Below are positions 9,392-11,244 of a stretch of DNA of 11,244 bases, piece by piece. The first letter of the stretch is position 1. Every line of letters begins with the position of its first letter. The DNA is from Mycobacterium sp. (lineage in GTDB: Bacteria > Actinomycetota > Actinomycetes > Mycobacteriales > Mycobacteriaceae). Position numbers and translations under genes: made by a program. The stretch spans positions 1-11,244 of the forward strand of contig JAQSXQ010000141.1 of the NCBI GenBank assembly GCA_029256565.1, written 5' to 3'. The notes under the pieces were generated by a model that saw nothing but the letters and a program-made list of their open reading frames with translations, ran no database searches and was not told the origin of the DNA.

Positions 9392-10399
9392 ATGACATTA
9401 CCCCTGCTCGGACCGATGAGCCTATCCGGCTTCGAACACCCGTGGTACCTGCTGTTCCTGATCGTGGTCGCCGCCGTGGCGGGGCTGTACGTCGTGGCGC
9501 AGCTGGCCCGGCAGAAGCGCATGCTGCGCTTCGCGAACATGGAGCTGCTCGAGAGCATCGCGCCGAAGCGGAGCACGCGCTGGAAGCACCTGCCCGCGAT
9601 CCTCCTCGTCCTGTCGATGGTGCTGTTCACCGTCGCGATGGCCGCGCCGACCAACGACGTTCGCATACCGCGCAATCGCGCGGTGGTGATGTTGGTGATC
9701 GACGTGTCGCAGTCGATGCGCGCCACCGACGTCGCACCGAACCGTCTGGTGGCCGCACAGGAAGCCGCGAAGCAGTTCGCCGACCAGCTGACCCCGGGTA
9801 TCAACCTCGGTCTCATCGCCTACGCGGGCACGGCGACCGTGCTGGTGGCTCCGACGACCAACCGCGAGGCGTCGAAGGCGGCCATCGACAAGCTGCAGCT
9901 GGCCGACCGCACCGCGACCGGCGAGGGCATCTTCACCGCCCTGCAGGCGATCGCCACCGTCGGTGCGGTCATCGGCGGGGGCGAGGACGCGCCACCTGCG
10001 CGCGTGGTGCTGATGTCGGACGGCAAGGAGACGGTGCCGTCTAATCCGGACAACCCGAAGGGCGCCTACACCGCGGCCCGTACGGCCAAGGACCAGGGCG
10101 TGCCGGTCTCGACCGTGTCGTTCGGCACTCCGTACGGCTTCGTCGAGATCAACGGGCAGCGCCAGCCGGTGCCCGTCGACGACGAGATGCTGAAGAAGAT
10201 CGCCGACCTCTCCGGGGGCAGCGCGTACACCGCGTCCAGCCTGCAGCAGCTCAAGGACGTGTTCACGACCCTGCAGGAGCAGATCGGATACGAGACGATC
10301 AAGGGTGACGCGAGCGTCGGTTGGCTCCGGCTTGGTGCGTTCCTCCTGGCGTTCGCCGCACTCGGCGCGCTCCTGTTGAACCGCCGGCTGCCGGGCTGA
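9392..10399 (+). CDS. VWA-domain membrane protein (Rv1481-like)
   Basis: A 335-residue membrane-anchored VWA protein, the same length as M. tuberculosis Rv1481. Two N-terminal membrane helices lie at about 18-38 and 67-85, and a third at about 312-330 (FLLAFAALGALLL). The VWA domain between them starts at about residue 97 with VVMLVIDVSQSMRATD; the metal-ion site DXSXS is complete (Asp104, Ser106, Ser108), with Thr in the loop RTATGEGIF and Asp in VVLMSDGKET. It belongs to the MoxR-DUF58-VWA module and is thought to work as an envelope complex needing the ATPase for assembly. The ATG at 9392 gives the same N terminus (MTLPLLGPM) as the M. tuberculosis protein, though no strong ribosome site precedes it; coupling to the upstream gene is likely. 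The frame is intact. Confidence 0.95.
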   Translation: MTLPLLGPMSLSGFEHPWYLLFLIVVAAVAGLYVVAQLARQKRMLRFANMELLESIAPKRSTRWKHLPAILLVLSMVLFTVAMAAPTNDVRIPRNRAVVMLVIDVSQSMRATDVAPNRLVAAQEAAKQFADQLTPGINLGLIAYAGTATVLVAPTTNREASKAAIDKLQLADRTATGEGIFTALQAIATVGAVIGGGEDAPPARVVLMSDGKETVPSNPDNPKGAYTAARTAKDQGVPVSTVSFGTPYGFVEINGQRQPVPVDDEMLKKIADLSGGSAYTASSLQQLKDVFTTLQEQIGYETIKGDASVGWLRLGAFLLAFAALGALLLNRRLPG

Positions 10400-10431
10400 G
10401 CCGCCCGTCGTGCCCCTGCCGCACCGCGGAT

Positions 10432-10466
10432 CCGATTTCGATCACGCCCAACCGAGGCGATAGGTT
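10432..10466 (+). promoter_or_regulatory. fabG1-inhA promoter
   Basis: TAGGTT at 10461-10466 is a TANNNT -10 box ending seven bases before the fabG1 ATG, so the mRNA is probably leaderless. The block CGATAGGTT (10458-10466) is identical to the one I recall in M. tuberculosis mabA-inhA, including the C (10458) that corresponds to position -15, altered in many isoniazid-resistant clinical isolates. CCGATTTCG (10432-10440), 20 bases upstream of the -10 box, also appears in M. tuberculosis at the same spacing and likely covers the -35 region. Confidence 0.75.
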
Positions 10467-10473
10467 GGCGAGC

Positions 10474-11190
10474 ATGCCGGACTTCGTATCGCGCTCAGTC
10501 CTCGTCACCGGTGGCAACCGAGGCATCGGTCTCGCCATCGCCCAGCGCCTGGCCGCCGACGGACACAAGGTGGCCGTCACCCACCGTGGCTCCGGAGCGC
10601 CCGACGGCCTGTTCGGCGTCGAGTGCGACGTGACCGACAGCGCTGCCGTCGATCGCGCCTTCACCGAGGTCGAGGAGCATCAGGGTGCCGTCGAGGTGCT
10701 GGTCTCCAACGCCGGTATCTCCCAGGACGCGTTCCTCATCCGGATGACCGAGGAGCGCTTCGAGAACGTCATCAATGCCAACCTCACCGGCGCGTTCCGG
10801 GTGGCACAGCGAGCCTCGCGCAGCATGCAGCGCAAGCGGTTCGGCCGGATCATCTTCATCGGCTCGGTCTCCGGCATGTGGGGCATCGGCAACCAGGCGA
10901 ACTACGCGGCCGCCAAGGCGGGTCTGATCGGCATGGCCCGGTCCATCTCCCGCGAGCTGTCCAAGGCAGGCGTCACCGCCAACGTCGTGGCCCCGGGCTA
11001 CATCGACACCGAGATGACCCGCTCACTCGACGAGCGGATCCAGGAAGGTGCCCTGGAGTACATCCCCGCCAAGCGGGTCGGGACGGCCGACGAGGTCGCA
11101 GGCGCCGTGAGCTTCCTGGCGTCGGAGGACGCCAGTTACATCGCCGGAGCCGTCATCCCCGTCGATGGCGGCATGGGCATGGGCCACTGA
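10474..11190 (+). CDS. fabG1: 3-oxoacyl-ACP reductase FabG1 (MabA)
   Basis: A 238-residue short-chain dehydrogenase that reduces beta-ketoacyl-AcpM with NADPH in the FAS-II elongation of mycolic acids. The NADP-binding motif VTGGNRGIG is at about residues 11-19, NAG of VSNAGIS in the middle, and the catalytic Ser131, Tyr144 and Lys148 in FIGSVSGMWG and NYAAAKAG. The C terminus DGGMGMGH equals that of M. tuberculosis MabA. It is about nine residues shorter at the N terminus than the 247-residue M. tuberculosis protein, as expected from ATG 10474. That start is chosen because the conserved promoter lies just before it; the open frame back to 10321 lies inside the VWA gene and is rejected. The inhA start follows 49 bp downstream, forming the fabG1-inhA operon. 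Confidence 0.97.
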   Translation: MPDFVSRSVLVTGGNRGIGLAIAQRLAADGHKVAVTHRGSGAPDGLFGVECDVTDSAAVDRAFTEVEEHQGAVEVLVSNAGISQDAFLIRMTEERFENVINANLTGAFRVAQRASRSMQRKRFGRIIFIGSVSGMWGIGNQANYAAAKAGLIGMARSISRELSKAGVTANVVAPGYIDTEMTRSLDERIQEGALEYIPAKRVGTADEVAGAVSFLASEDASYIAGAVIPVDGGMGMGH

Positions 11191-11194
11191 CCTA

Positions 11195-11208
11195 CGGGCT
11201 TCGGCTCG
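11195..11208 (+). other. UUCG hairpin between fabG1 and inhA
   Basis: CGGGC (11195-11199), loop TTCG, GCTCG (11204-11208): five pairs including one G-U, closed by the very stable C(UUCG)G tetraloop. No T run follows, so readthrough to inhA is expected. It might stabilise or mark the cistron boundary; the role is inferred. Confidence 0.4.
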
Positions 11209-11225
11209 CCACCACTTCCCCCACC

Positions 11226-11230
11226 AAGGA
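11226..11230 (+). promoter_or_regulatory. inhA ribosome binding site
   Basis: AAGGA lies nine bases before the ATG at 11240, fitting translation of inhA from the fabG1 transcript. Confidence 0.7.
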
Positions 11231-11239
11231 GTCAGCACA

Positions 11240-11244
11240 ATGAC
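11240..11244 (+). CDS. inhA: inhA, first codon only (enoyl-ACP reductase)
   Basis: Only ATGAC is in the window, which would encode Met and the first two bases of Thr; InhA begins MTG. The AAGGA ribosome site and the position right after fabG1 support the call, which otherwise rests on conserved synteny. InhA is the NADH-dependent enoyl-ACP reductase of FAS-II and the isoniazid target. Confidence 0.75.

Noticed and set aside
10321..10473. N-terminal extension of fabG1 back to 10321
   Set aside because: It overlaps the end of the VWA gene and the conserved promoter; the extension has no FabG similarity.

Overview
The window is a high-GC segment of a mycobacterial chromosome. Gene order and proteins match the block that in Mycobacterium tuberculosis runs from Rv1473 to inhA: ABC-F ATPase, small HTH protein, TetR regulator and aconitase, Rv1476-type membrane protein, ripA, ripB, moxR1, DUF58 protein, VWA protein, fabG1 (mabA), and the first codon of inhA. 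The names rest on recalled family sequences and synteny; no search was run. No gene like Rv1482c lies between the VWA gene and fabG1, which suggests a fast-growing environmental relative rather than M. tuberculosis itself (inference).

Layout. Bases 2-502 are the 3' end of an ABC-F ATPase gene. A 61-residue HTH protein follows at 625-810 with a strong Shine-Dalgarno site. On the minus strand lie acnA (1423-4227) and, 37 bp downstream, its TetR-type regulator (822-1385). The 171-bp divergent region 4228-4398 holds an acnA promoter whose -10 box overlaps a near-perfect AcnR-type operator, and a leaderless-type promoter for the Rv1476-like gene (4399-4941). An unusually AT-rich 218-bp region (4942-5159) precedes ripA and contains a nested inverted repeat, a tandem 9-mer resembling MtrA sites, and a UUCG-capped hairpin.

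From 5160 to 10399 a plus-strand cluster encodes two NlpC/P60 peptidoglycan hydrolases (RipA, RipB) and a MoxR AAA+ / DUF58 / VWA module. fabG1 then starts from its own promoter, and inhA begins at the last five bases. The themes are septal cell-wall hydrolysis, a MoxR chaperone-like module, and FAS-II mycolic acid synthesis, beside an iron-sulfur TCA enzyme with its local repressor.

The main anomalies are two disrupted reading frames. ripA shifts frame at about 5871-5878, exactly where the linker between coiled coil and peptidase domain should be. The DUF58 gene loses an internal C-terminal segment at about 9318-9321, leaving its recognisable tail out of frame. Both shifts have the same phase. 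They may be real small deletions or sequence/assembly errors. I see no mobile element, CRISPR array, tRNA, rRNA or novel multi-gene system; the region is otherwise conserved core genome.
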